Assembly: GCA_036272935.1 (NCBI GenBank)
Contig: DATAXP010000145.1
Coordinates: 1 to 28,676 of the forward strand
Length of the DNA stretch: 28,676 nt
Reading direction: 5' to 3'
Source of the DNA: DATAXP01 sp036272935
Lineage (GTDB): Bacteria > Planctomycetota > Planctomycetia > Pirellulales > PNKZ01
A model generated the notes under the pieces. The model was given only the letters and a program-made list of their open reading frames with translations, searched no databases and had not been told where the DNA came from. This document shows positions 1 to 8,205 of the stretch, in pieces. How positions within the stretch are numbered: position 1 is the stretch's first letter; the number at the start of each line of letters is the position of its first letter. Made by a program: the position numbers and the translations under genes.

Positions 1-2022
1 TGGATCAAACGAAATCGTACGCCTGCTGCATGCGTTTTACCAGACCGATTACTACACTCATTTACTACACTAATCCTTGCAGCGCTAAGTCTTCCCCATC
101 TGATATGCCACGTTTTTGCCGACAATTTAGCGGAAACACCGCGTCGACCGAACATCGTGCTGATGCTTGTCGACGACATGGGTTGGATCGACTCGACGCC
201 GTATGGTTCGGAGTATTACGAGACGCCGAACATCGCGCGGTTGGCTCGGCGGGGAATGCGGTTCACCGACGCTTACGCCTGTCCGCTCTGCTCGCCGACG
301 CGCGCCAGTATTCTGACCGGCAAGTACTCGGCGCGGCACGGCATCACCAGTGCCACCGGGCATCTGCCATCGCAACCGGCGGGGCACAACTTCATGCCCG
401 CATCGGCGTCGCCGAACCAGCGGATGATCCTGCCCGAGAGCAAGAACTACATGGAGCCCAGCGAATACACGCTGGCCGAAGCGCTGCGCGATGCGGGCTA
501 TCGCACCGGGCATTTCGGCAAGTGGCACCTGGGGCTCGCCGAGCAGTACTGGCCCGAGGCGCAAGGGTTCGACCTGGCACTGCACGGCTGGCCCGATCCG
601 GGACCGCTGAACTATTTTGGACCAAAGTTCTACAACAATCAAAACTTCTCCGAGAACACTCCGGGCGAGTACGTCACCGATTGCCTCACGACCGAAGTGC
701 TGAGGTTCATCGACGACAGCACGACCGGCGAGCATCGCGGCAAGCCGTTCTTCGTCAACTTCTGGCTTCCCAGCGTTCACGGCCCCTGGGGATTCAAGAC
801 CGAGTACGCCGACCGCTTCGTCGGCCGCAGCGATCCCCGCGGCCAGCAGGGTAACTCGATCATGGCGTCGATGCTGCAAAGCGTCGACGATAGTCTGGGA
901 CGCATCCTCGACAAGCTCGACGAGCAAAAGCTGGCTGAAAACACGCTGTTGATTTTCTTTTCCGACAACGGCGGCAACACGAACAGCAACACGCCCGACG
1001 ACCCCAAGCGGCGGAGCATGACCGAGAAGCATCCGCGCTATGCGGAGTTTCAGAGCTGGAAGAAGTACGCCGGCGACTTGCCGCCGACGAACAACGCTCC
1101 GCTGCGCGACGGCAAAGGATCGGTGTTCGAAGGGGGCGTGCGCGTGCCGTTGATCGCCGCCTGGCCGGGAGTGGTCGAGCCGAAAACGCGCAGCGATGCC
1201 GTGGTCGCCGCGATCGATCTGTATCCGACGTTGCTCGATCTCTTGAGTATCCCGAAGCAGGCCGAGCAGCGGATCGACGGCGTCAGCTTCGCCGCGGCGC
1301 TCAAGCAAACCGGGCCGGTCGAGCGCGAGGCGCTATTCACCTTCTTTCCGCATGGCGGCCCATCGCGGCCGCCAGGGGTGACCGTGCGTGCCGGCGACTG
1401 GAAGCTGATCCGCTGGTTCGAAACCAGTTCGTATTTCCCCGACGTTCACGAGCTGTACAACCTGCGCGATGACCTCGGCGAGTCGAACAACCTGGCCAAG
1501 CAGATGCCCGACAAAGTGAAGCAGCTCGACGCGTTGACCGATCGCTTCCTGGCCGACACCGGCGCCCTGGTGCCGAAGCCGAACCCGAAGTACCGTGAGC
1601 CGGCGCAGGCTGCCGGGTCAGATCGGCGTTTCGATGGCTGGGTGGCACAAGGCTCCGAGGCCGCGATGCACGATGGCGTGCTCACAGTGACCGGCAAGAA
1701 CAAGTCGCCGTTCCTCGGTAACTCGGGCTTCAAGCTGGCCGGCCCGGTGACGGCGACGCTGCGGGCACGCTCGTCGGCTGGCGGCGTGGGAAAGTTGCAG
1801 TGGCGCATGGCCGACCAGGACGAGTTTCCGCGCGAAGGGCAGATGGTCGAGTTCACCGTGCCCGCCGGGGACCAGTGGCATGAGGCGACTGTCACGTTGC
1901 CGACCAAAGGCATGGTGCAGCACGTGCGGATCTATCTGCCGGCACAGCAAGCGCCGGTGGAAGTCGATTGGTTCGAGCTGGTGCCGCGCGACGGCCTCCG
2001 CCAGCGCTGGGAGTTCAACTAG
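1..2022 (+). CDS. Exported Cys-type sulfatase, 5' end outside window
   Basis: Predicted secreted sulfatase that hydrolyses sulfate esters, probably on sulfated polysaccharides. The GTG at 157 falls inside the first conserved strand, just before the metal-binding LVDDMGW, so it is not a credible start. The frame is open back to base 1 with no ATG, GTG or TTG before 157. It encodes a hydrophobic stretch (SFTTLILAALSLPHLI) ending in VFA-DN, as in a signal peptide, so the gene starts upstream of the window. The formylglycine motif CSPTR begins at base 289, followed by ASILTGKYSARHG. GHFGKWHLG and the metal-site FFSDNGGN follow. The last ~130 residues form a separate beta-rich region resembling a carbohydrate-binding jelly roll (inference). 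It ends 15 bp from the convergent PHP gene. The sulfatase family call is firm; the substrate is unknown. Confidence 0.93.
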   Translation, partial: WIKRNRTPAACVLPDRLLHSFTTLILAALSLPHLICHVFADNLAETPRRPNIVLMLVDDMGWIDSTPYGSEYYETPNIARLARRGMRFTDAYACPLCSPTRASILTGKYSARHGITSATGHLPSQPAGHNFMPASASPNQRMILPESKNYMEPSEYTLAEALRDAGYRTGHFGKWHLGLAEQYWPEAQGFDLALHGWPDPGPLNYFGPKFYNNQNFSENTPGEYVTDCLTTEVLRFIDDSTTGEHRGKPFFVNFWLPSVHGPWGFKTEYADRFVGRSDPRGQQGNSIMASMLQSVDDSLGRILDKLDEQKLAENTLLIFFSDNGGNTNSNTPDDPKRRSMTEKHPRYAEFQSWKKYAGDLPPTNNAPLRDGKGSVFEGGVRVPLIAAWPGVVEPKTRSDAVVAAIDLYPTLLDLLSIPKQAEQRIDGVSFAAALKQTGPVEREALFTFFPHGGPSRPPGVTVRAGDWKLIRWFETSSYFPDVHELYNLRDDLGESNNLAKQMPDKVKQLDALTDRFLADTGALVPKPNPKYREPAQAAGSDRRFDGWVAQGSEAAMHDGVLTVTGKNKSPFLGNSGFKLAGPVTATLRARSSAGGVGKLQWRMADQDEFPREGQMVEFTVPAGDQWHEATVTLPTKGMVQHVRIYLPAQQAPVEVDWFELVPRDGLRQRWEFN

Positions 2023-2037
2023 CAAGCTTGGCTGTCG

Positions 2038-3381
2038 TCATCGGGCTGCTCGTAAGCTCCAGCCAACCGGCTGCGTCCACGCTTGTTGTCGTTGGTCGTC
2101 GAATGATGGGTCGGCCGGCGGACGGCTCGATGTAACCACGGCACGGACGTACAACTCGTCGCCGGTGAACGTGTAGCTGGGATGCAACCCTTCGACGGTC
2201 GCGAAGACCTCGCCGATGCGCTCGGAGTATTGCTGCGTGTAGCGGCCTTCCTTCTTGCCGGTGGGCTCTGCCGGCTTGCCGGTCGCATCGACATCGCGGC
2301 GCGTGCCGATGAACGCGGTGGTGAAGGTGGCGTCGTCGTCGGCAGCGATTGATAATTCCAGGCGCCGCGAGTCGGCATCGTACCGCACATCATCAAGCGT
2401 GACGCCGCTCGAAGCGTAGAAATCGCCCGCCTTGATCGCGCGCACGAGGTACTCGGGCGTGAGATGCGTGGTGCGGACCACGATCCAGCCGCGCCCAGGG
2501 TGCGAGGCGTTCGGCTTGCCGTGGTAGTCGTGGCTGTCGTCGGTGGCGACGCCGAATAGCGGCGCGGCATTCAGGTCGGCCAGGCGGATCGTGTTGGCGA
2601 TGTCCCACACGCGCTCGGTGCTGGGGTGATCGTGGTCGCCATGCTGGTTCGTGCCCGGGTGCCCGTTGTACACTTCGAAATGTCGTTCCAGCACGATGTG
2701 CGCGATATCCTCGGCCGTGACTGCATAGTGATAGTTCGGATGGTTGAGGTGTACGAGGATTTCGCGGCCCGAGCGCTCGGCCTGTTCATGCACCGCACGG
2801 AAGTTGTTGGCGATCGCCTCGCGCACGGTGGCCCCGCCCACCGGCGGCACCACTCCCAGCAAGTTCGTGGCGTTCATGTGCACGGGGCCCCCCTCGGCCT
2901 TGTCGCTGATTTCCTCAGCCGGAATCATCAGAAACCTGCCGCGCTCCTCGACCAGCGCGCGGAATTCGTCGAGCGGCTTGAGGCGGACTTCTTGCTTCTT
3001 GCCGTCGCCGCGAGTTTCGACCCACGCCGGGCCGAATCGCGCCAAGTAGTTGGCGATCACGTCGGGGCCGCCCTTCTTCCGCAGACCGGCGGCGTCGCGC
3101 CAACGGATGCCCTGCCCGAGCACGTTATGATCGGTCAGCGCAAGGAAGTTGTAGCCATGCGACCGATACCACTCGGCAACCATTTCAGGGAAGTCGTTGC
3201 CATCGCTCCAGAACGTGTGCGTGTGGATGTTCCCCTTCCACCAGCGCGGCGCCGCATTAGGTACGATCTCGTCCGCCCGGGCAATGCCGGCCGCGGAAAG
3301 AAACAGGCAAAACAACAGACGCGATAATCGGAAGCGGGACAAGCTCATGGCGGCAATCGAACGACGAAGTGCGTGATACAA
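2038..3381 (-). CDS. Secreted PHP-domain metallohydrolase, CehA/McbA family
   Basis: Probable exported metal-dependent phosphoesterase or hydrolase of the PHP superfamily. An N-terminal signal peptide (MSLSRFRLSRLLFCLFLSAA, cut near ARA-DE) precedes the first metal motif NIHTHTFWSDG (HxH at residues 53 and 55). LALTDHN (84-85), LVHLNHPNYHY and ATDDSHDYHG follow, the His/Asp pattern of PHP active sites. About 120 C-terminal residues are beta-rich. The longest frame starts at TTG 3381, but ATG 3348 gives a cleaner signal peptide; neither has a well-spaced Shine-Dalgarno (a GGAG sits only 2 nt before the TTG), so the start is uncertain by 11 residues. CehA/McbA members include carbaryl hydrolases, but planctomycete homologues are uncharacterised and the substrate cannot be read from sequence. 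It is convergent with the upstream sulfatase and 82 bp downstream of opgH. Confidence 0.85.
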   Translation of the reverse strand: MYHALRRSIAAMSLSRFRLSRLLFCLFLSAAGIARADEIVPNAAPRWWKGNIHTHTFWSDGNDFPEMVAEWYRSHGYNFLALTDHNVLGQGIRWRDAAGLRKKGGPDVIANYLARFGPAWVETRGDGKKQEVRLKPLDEFRALVEERGRFLMIPAEEISDKAEGGPVHMNATNLLGVVPPVGGATVREAIANNFRAVHEQAERSGREILVHLNHPNYHYAVTAEDIAHIVLERHFEVYNGHPGTNQHGDHDHPSTERVWDIANTIRLADLNAAPLFGVATDDSHDYHGKPNASHPGRGWIVVRTTHLTPEYLVRAIKAGDFYASSGVTLDDVRYDADSRRLELSIAADDDATFTTAFIGTRRDVDATGKPAEPTGKKEGRYTQQYSERIGEVFATVEGLHPSYTFTGDELYVRAVVTSSRPPADPSFDDQRQQAWTQPVGWSLRAAR

Positions 3382-3463
3382 CTCTCCAGAGAGTTTATAT
3401 CACGACCGCCGTACGTTCCGAGACCCGATGTGTGCGCCCCGATCGGCAACGATGCGGCCGCGG

Positions 3464-6085
3464 CTACTCGGAGCTGTTCGTCCGGGTCGACGTCCAAGCG
3501 AAGAAGTGCAGGTCGCGCAGCGCGTCGGCATCGGCGAGCACCGCCTTGCGATTCTCGACCGAGACACGCGCCGGTCCGCCGGCCAGCAGTTGCCGCTCGG
3601 CCAGCCGTAGCTTCTCAGGCTCGGCCGACTGGCAATCGCCCGTCGACTGCAAGATCGAACGGTGCAGCGCCAAGAATGCCGGATCGGCCAGCACGCGGAA
3701 GAACATGCCACGCGGGTCGGCCAATTCACGCGGCGTCGGCAAGGCCAGCAAGTGGCGATGACGCTGCAACACGCGCGGCACCACCGTCTCGTCGGGCGTC
3801 GACAGCAGCCGGCGACTGGCCAGTGCCTGGCCGACACGCACGCTGCTGAGCAACATCGACAGCGGCACCGCCAGGATCAGCCCGATCAGTATCGGCAACA
3901 TCCACAAGAAGATCGCCGGCGCCAAGACAAACGTCAGCACGGCGGCCACCAGACCACCGACCATTTGCTTCCAGTGCGCCGCTAGGGCTGCCGCGAACCG
4001 CAAGCCTTGTTCGTCGCGTTGCTGGGCCGACCACGACACCTTGCGCCCCATGAAAGTGCAAGTAACGAACGTGGAGTGGAACACCATCATGATCGGGGCG
4101 ACCAGCGTCGATATCACGGTTTCGATCAGCACGCTGCAACCCGCCTTGGCCGCACCGCCACATGCCGCGCGCGACGTGGGATCGGCCACCAGCGCCAAAT
4201 AGCCCCACAGTTTCGGCAGCAGCAACAGCGCCATGGTCGCGGCGAACAGGCCGCCGCCCCACATCCATGCCGTCGATTGCTCGACCGGAGCGGAAACCAT
4301 TGCCGCGTCGGCAACGGTCGCCGGGCCGAACCCGAGCCACGAACCGCAGCCGACGAACGCCAGGCAGCTCCATAAAATCGATACCATCCACAAAGGGCTC
4401 GTCAAATACGACATCGCCCCCATGCCCAGGTGCAGCCGGCTCATCGGGTGAATGTCGCCTGCGAAAATTAGTCGCAGATGCTGCATATTCCCCTGGCACC
4501 AGCGCTGGTCGCGCTGGGCGAAGTCGATCAGCGTCGGCGGGCATTCTTCATAGCTGCCTTGCATGTCCTGGGCGACGCGTACCTTGTACCCGGCGCGGCG
4601 CATCAAGGCGGCCTCGACAAAGTCGTGGCTGAGGATTTCGCCCCCCATCGCTCCCGAGCCCGAAAGGATCGGAAGCCGGCAATGCTTCAAGAACGCATCG
4701 ACGCGCAGAATCGCGTTGTGACCGTAGTAATTGCCGTCGGTGTGACTCCACCAGGCGAAGCCTTCGAGGAACACCGGGCCGTACACTCGCGCGGCGAACT
4801 GTTGGCAACGGGCGAACAACGACAGCCGATTCACCGGTACCGGCGGCGCCTGCAGAATTCCCAACTGCGGATCGTCGTCCATCGCGCGGGCCATCTCAAC
4901 CAGCGTCGCCCCGCTCATCACGCTGTCGGCATCGAGCACGATCATGTAGTCGTAGCCCGCTCCCCAGCGCTGGCAAAAGTCGGCGATATTCCCGGCCTTG
5001 CGGCTGGTGTTCTTCGTGCGGTGGCGGTAGTACACCTGGCTGGGGCCGTTGAACACCTGGATGAGCCGCGCCCAGGTCCATTCCTCAGCCAGCCACACAT
5101 CGGGATTCGTCGTGTCGCTGAGCACGAAGAAATCGAACGAGGCCGCGTGCCCCGTGGCTTGCAGCGATTCGTAGATCGCGCGCAGGCCGGCGAAAACGCG
5201 CGACGGCGACTCGTTGTAGATCGGCAGCAAGATGGCGGTGCGTCCGCGCAGCTTTTCGCTGCTCGGCTTCGGTGCGCCGAGCGGTTGCGGCGCTTCACGA
5301 GGAACCCGCAATCGTCGCAAAAAGCCCGCAGTAGCCATCCAAAACGAGAACGCGATCCAAACGAACAGCGTCATGAACAGTCCGACGCTGATGATGTTCG
5401 CCACCACCGATCCATCAGCCGGTTGCGCCTGTTCGAACACCCAGGCGCCGGCCAACGTGGTCACCAGCGTGAGGATCGCCAGCAGCAGGCGCGAACCCGC
5501 CCACGGCGAAATGCCACACAGGTTCAGCACAGCGTGAGTCGAGCTGCTTGCCAAGCCGCGCCACCATTGCCATTGCCACGGTTCGAGGGCGACCGCCAGC
5601 TCTTGCGGCTGCATCTGCGAATGCTGCACCGACGGTACCACGTCGCGATCGGCGCGGCGCAACTGATCGAGCATCGGCCGCGGCAGAGCTTCGGACTGGA
5701 ACATCGCCTGTGGATAATTGTCGATCAGCGAGCGCAGCTCGAAAGCAGTCAGGCCCACGGTGCTGGCCGGAACTTTTTCGCCTTTTACCACCGTGCGGGC
5801 GAGCTGTTGCAGCCATGAATCGAAATCGTTGATGGCGGCGCTCATGCCGGCGCGATACGCTGAGATCAGCGGATCCTGCGAGCCGGTGGCCGACGGTTCG
5901 CCCACGCCACTGCGCTCGACCCAGGCACGCGTCCATTGGGCAATCGCCGCGGGATCGCGCAAGCCCCAGGCCCGCAGGTACTCGGCAAGCAGGCGCTCGG
6001 CGCGGGACTGGGTGCTAACGCTCGAATCCGCACGGCTCGGGGCCGTGCGTTTAGTCTGGTGATCTGGGGCCTCGGTCGGTCCCAT
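3464..6085 (-). CDS. opgH: Glucans biosynthesis glucosyltransferase H (OpgH/MdoH)
   Basis: Inner-membrane family 2 glycosyltransferase that polymerises UDP-glucose into the linear backbone of osmoregulated periplasmic glucans. I place the start at ATG 6085 (873 aa), not TTG 6100: GGAG at 6093-6096 lies 7 nt before this ATG, while the TTG has no ribosome-binding site. A cytoplasmic N-terminus of ~195 residues is followed by two membrane segments (~200-220 and ~230-255). The GT-A domain has TAILLPIYNESPSRVF, VLSDTTNPD, the DAD metal motif (~385) and QRDQRW (~524), the QxxRW processive-transferase signature. Several C-terminal membrane helices follow. Family, length and topology match proteobacterial OpgH. 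It is divergent from opgG, whereas E. coli has an opgGH operon. Confidence 0.93.
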   Translation of the reverse strand: MGPTEAPDHQTKRTAPSRADSSVSTQSRAERLLAEYLRAWGLRDPAAIAQWTRAWVERSGVGEPSATGSQDPLISAYRAGMSAAINDFDSWLQQLARTVVKGEKVPASTVGLTAFELRSLIDNYPQAMFQSEALPRPMLDQLRRADRDVVPSVQHSQMQPQELAVALEPWQWQWWRGLASSSTHAVLNLCGISPWAGSRLLLAILTLVTTLAGAWVFEQAQPADGSVVANIISVGLFMTLFVWIAFSFWMATAGFLRRLRVPREAPQPLGAPKPSSEKLRGRTAILLPIYNESPSRVFAGLRAIYESLQATGHAASFDFFVLSDTTNPDVWLAEEWTWARLIQVFNGPSQVYYRHRTKNTSRKAGNIADFCQRWGAGYDYMIVLDADSVMSGATLVEMARAMDDDPQLGILQAPPVPVNRLSLFARCQQFAARVYGPVFLEGFAWWSHTDGNYYGHNAILRVDAFLKHCRLPILSGSGAMGGEILSHDFVEAALMRRAGYKVRVAQDMQGSYEECPPTLIDFAQRDQRWCQGNMQHLRLIFAGDIHPMSRLHLGMGAMSYLTSPLWMVSILWSCLAFVGCGSWLGFGPATVADAAMVSAPVEQSTAWMWGGGLFAATMALLLLPKLWGYLALVADPTSRAACGGAAKAGCSVLIETVISTLVAPIMMVFHSTFVTCTFMGRKVSWSAQQRDEQGLRFAAALAAHWKQMVGGLVAAVLTFVLAPAIFLWMLPILIGLILAVPLSMLLSSVRVGQALASRRLLSTPDETVVPRVLQRHRHLLALPTPRELADPRGMFFRVLADPAFLALHRSILQSTGDCQSAEPEKLRLAERQLLAGGPARVSVENRKAVLADADALRDLHFFAWTSTRTNSSE

Positions 6086-6225
6086 TCTCTTTCTCCGCAA
6101 CTTCTCGTGAAGCTGCCCTGTTTAGGATAAATTGTCCGTTAGAATGGCTGCTGGCTGCTGTTTGGTTAGCAAGTTGCATGCCGAGCCGGCAACCAACTGT
6201 CTTAGTCGGAGCATGAGTAACTCGA
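6086..6225. promoter_or_regulatory. Divergent opgH/opgG intergenic region
   Basis: This 140-bp stretch separates the two divergent start codons, so it must hold the opgH and opgG promoters unless opgG is read from further upstream. It is more AT-rich than its surroundings around 6120-6150. I could not pick a convincing -35/-10 pair on either strand, so the regulatory role is inferred from geometry alone. Confidence 0.4.
6093..6096 (-). promoter_or_regulatory. Shine-Dalgarno GGAG fixing the opgH start
   Basis: On the minus strand, GGAG followed by a 7-nt purine-rich spacer leads to ATG 6085. This decides between that ATG and the TTG five codons upstream. Confidence 0.75.
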
Positions 6226-7824
6226 ATGCGATTATCGATGGCGTTGATAATATCGATTCTTCTTCGGGCATGCATTGCTACTGCCACGTTACAGCAGTCA
6301 TCGGTTGCCGAAGCTCAACAGCTTAGCACACCTGCCAGATTTGATTTCGGTGTGCTCGAAGCCCAGGCGAAGTCGCTGGCGTCGCGGGCATACCAGCCGC
6401 CGTCGTCGAACCTTCCCGAATCGTTACGGTCGATCCAATGGGACGAGATGCAACGCATCCAGTTCCGCCGCGACCATGCCCTGTGGCACGGGCTCGACGC
6501 GCCGCTGCAGGTCCGATTCTTCCATTTGGGCCTGTTCAACAAAACCCCCGTTCAGATGTACGAAATTGTGGGGGGCCAGGCCCGCGAGTTTCCGTTCGAT
6601 CCGGCCCTCTTCCACTACGATGGTAGCGGTGTGGATAGTTCGGCCTTGCCGCGCACGCTTGGCTACGCCGGCTTTCAGCTAGCGCTCACGAGCGACCTTA
6701 CGCACGACATCGCCGCCTTTCAAGGAGCCAGTTATTTCCGCGCCGTCGGCAGCGAAGGACAGTATGGCATATCCGCCCGCGGCCTGGCGATCGATTGCGG
6801 GCTGCCCAAGCCGGAAGAGTTTCCGATCTTCACGAAGTTCTGGTTCGAGCGGCCGGCATCGCAAGCGAAATCGCTGACCGTGTACGCACTGCTCGATTCA
6901 CCGAGCGTCGCCGGAGCATATCGCTTCGTCATCACGCCCGGCGAACCGCTGCTGATCGACATCGAAGCGACACTGTATCCGCGGACTACGATCGAGCACA
7001 TTGGCATCGCGCCGCTGACGAGCATGTACTTATGCGGCGAAAACGATCGGCGCCTGGCGACAGACTTCCGTCCCGAGATCCACGATTCCGACGGCCTGGC
7101 GATCCACACCGGCAGCGACGAATGGCTGTGGCGACCGCTGCTTGATCCCACCGCGGTGCGCACCAGTTGGTTCAGCGACAGCAATCCTCGCGGCTTCGGG
7201 CTTGTGCAGCGCGATCGCAATTTCGATCACTACCAAGACGACGGCGCGTTCTACAATCGCCGGCCTTGCGTGTGGGTCGAGCCGCGCACCGTGGCCTCGA
7301 AACAGCACGTGTTCGGCAAGGGGGCGGTGCAGCTTGTCGAGATTCCCACGCCCGACGAAACGTTCGACAACATTGTCGCCTTCTGGCAGCCGGCCGATCC
7401 GCCGAAGAAGGGCGACGAACTGCGCATGGCGTATCGGCTATCGTGGGGCTCGACCGCGCCGGAGCCCTCGAATCTGGCGACCGTGCGCGCCACGCGCACT
7501 GGCTTGGGCGGCGTGGTCGGCCAGCCGCGGAAGTATTTTTCGTGGCGGTTCGCGGTCGACTTCGCCGGCGGCGAGCTCGACAAGCTGCCCGCCAACGCGG
7601 TGGTCGAACCAGTCATCACCGCATCGCGCGGCGAGATCGAGATCACCAGCGCCCGACCGCTCGTGGCCATCAACGGCCGCCGTGCGCTGTTCGATCTCAA
7701 GCCGACCGACGACTCGGTGCAGCCCATCGAGCTGCGGCTGTTTCTGCGCTCGGAAGGCAAAGCGCTGAGCGAAACGTGGCTGTATCAATGGACACCGCCA
7801 CCCCTCCAGGAGCGGAAGTTCTGA
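6226..7824 (+). CDS. opgG: Periplasmic glucans biosynthesis protein OpgG/MdoG
   Basis: Periplasmic protein of the OpgG/OpgD family, needed to process or branch the glucan backbone extruded by OpgH. The 532 aa are close to the usual 510-540. A short N-terminal hydrophobic segment (MRLSMALIISILLRACIATA) is the export signal. Conserved family blocks include LHGL-like WHGLDAPLQVRFFHLGLF, FPFDPALFHYDG, LGYAGFQL, QGASYFRAVGSEGQYGISAR, WLWRPLLDP, RGFGLVQRDRNFDHYQD and RRPCVWVEP. The C-terminal ~120 residues form the Ig-like half of the family fold. ATG 6226 is preceded by GGAG at a long 14-nt spacing, and ATG 6238 is a possible alternative. The divergent neighbour opgH is its functional partner. Confidence 0.92.
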   Translation: MRLSMALIISILLRACIATATLQQSSVAEAQQLSTPARFDFGVLEAQAKSLASRAYQPPSSNLPESLRSIQWDEMQRIQFRRDHALWHGLDAPLQVRFFHLGLFNKTPVQMYEIVGGQAREFPFDPALFHYDGSGVDSSALPRTLGYAGFQLALTSDLTHDIAAFQGASYFRAVGSEGQYGISARGLAIDCGLPKPEEFPIFTKFWFERPASQAKSLTVYALLDSPSVAGAYRFVITPGEPLLIDIEATLYPRTTIEHIGIAPLTSMYLCGENDRRLATDFRPEIHDSDGLAIHTGSDEWLWRPLLDPTAVRTSWFSDSNPRGFGLVQRDRNFDHYQDDGAFYNRRPCVWVEPRTVASKQHVFGKGAVQLVEIPTPDETFDNIVAFWQPADPPKKGDELRMAYRLSWGSTAPEPSNLATVRATRTGLGGVVGQPRKYFSWRFAVDFAGGELDKLPANAVVEPVITASRGEIEITSARPLVAINGRRALFDLKPTDDSVQPIELRLFLRSEGKALSETWLYQWTPPPLQERKF

Positions 7825-7922
7825 ACGATGTTTCTGATCCGTGCGGCGCGGTGTTTGCAACAGTCCTTCGCCAATGGCGATGCGTTGACTGACGGAGAAC
7901 CTTGTTGCAAAGGGAAACGATC

Positions 7923-8105
7923 ATGACTGGCTTGCTCAAATGGGCGTTGGTGTTCTTCGTGATTTCGCTGGTCGCTGCGGCGTTCGGCTTCGGCGGCATC
8001 GCTGCCGGCTCGGCCGACGTCGCCCGTGTGTTGTTCTACGTTTTCGCGGTCGTGTTCTTGGTGCTGCTGGTTGTCGGCTTGGCGGCGTTCCGCTCGGTCA
8101 CCTAG
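7923..8105 (+). CDS. DUF1328 small membrane protein
   Basis: A 60-residue protein with two hydrophobic helices, LLKWALVFFVISLVAAAFGF and VLFYVFAVVFLVLLVVGLAAF, joined by GGIAAGSADVAR. This is the layout of the DUF1328 (YtjA-like) family, normally 50-60 aa. The function of the family is unknown, though members are often near stress or envelope genes. I chose ATG 7923 over the frame opening at 7902 because the helix-loop-helix begins there and an AAGGGAA lies 8 nt upstream. It sits about 100 bp after opgG on the same strand, so co-expression with opgG is possible but unproven. Confidence 0.8.
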   Translation: MTGLLKWALVFFVISLVAAAFGFGGIAAGSADVARVLFYVFAVVFLVLLVVGLAAFRSVT

Positions 8106-8205
8106 CGACGGCCAGCTGAGCGACCGCAATTGTTTGACCCGCGCCTCTTGGCGACGGATACTGTGTGAATCAGTACCCGCCGCCATCAGCTTGCGAGGTC
8201 TAGCG

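Noticed and set aside
127..1308. Minus-strand open frame opposite the first sulfatase
   Set aside because: It is antisense to the CSPTR-containing catalytic domain; no independent coding evidence.
4478..5818. Plus-strand open frame of 446 codons opposite opgH
   Set aside because: It covers the catalytic core of OpgH in antisense and has no recognisable domain or ribosome-binding site.
6101..6225. Sigma-70 or sigma-54 promoter boxes for opgG/opgH
   Set aside because: Several TAGAAT- or TATCCT-like hexamers occur but none has a well-spaced partner, so I did not call a specific promoter.
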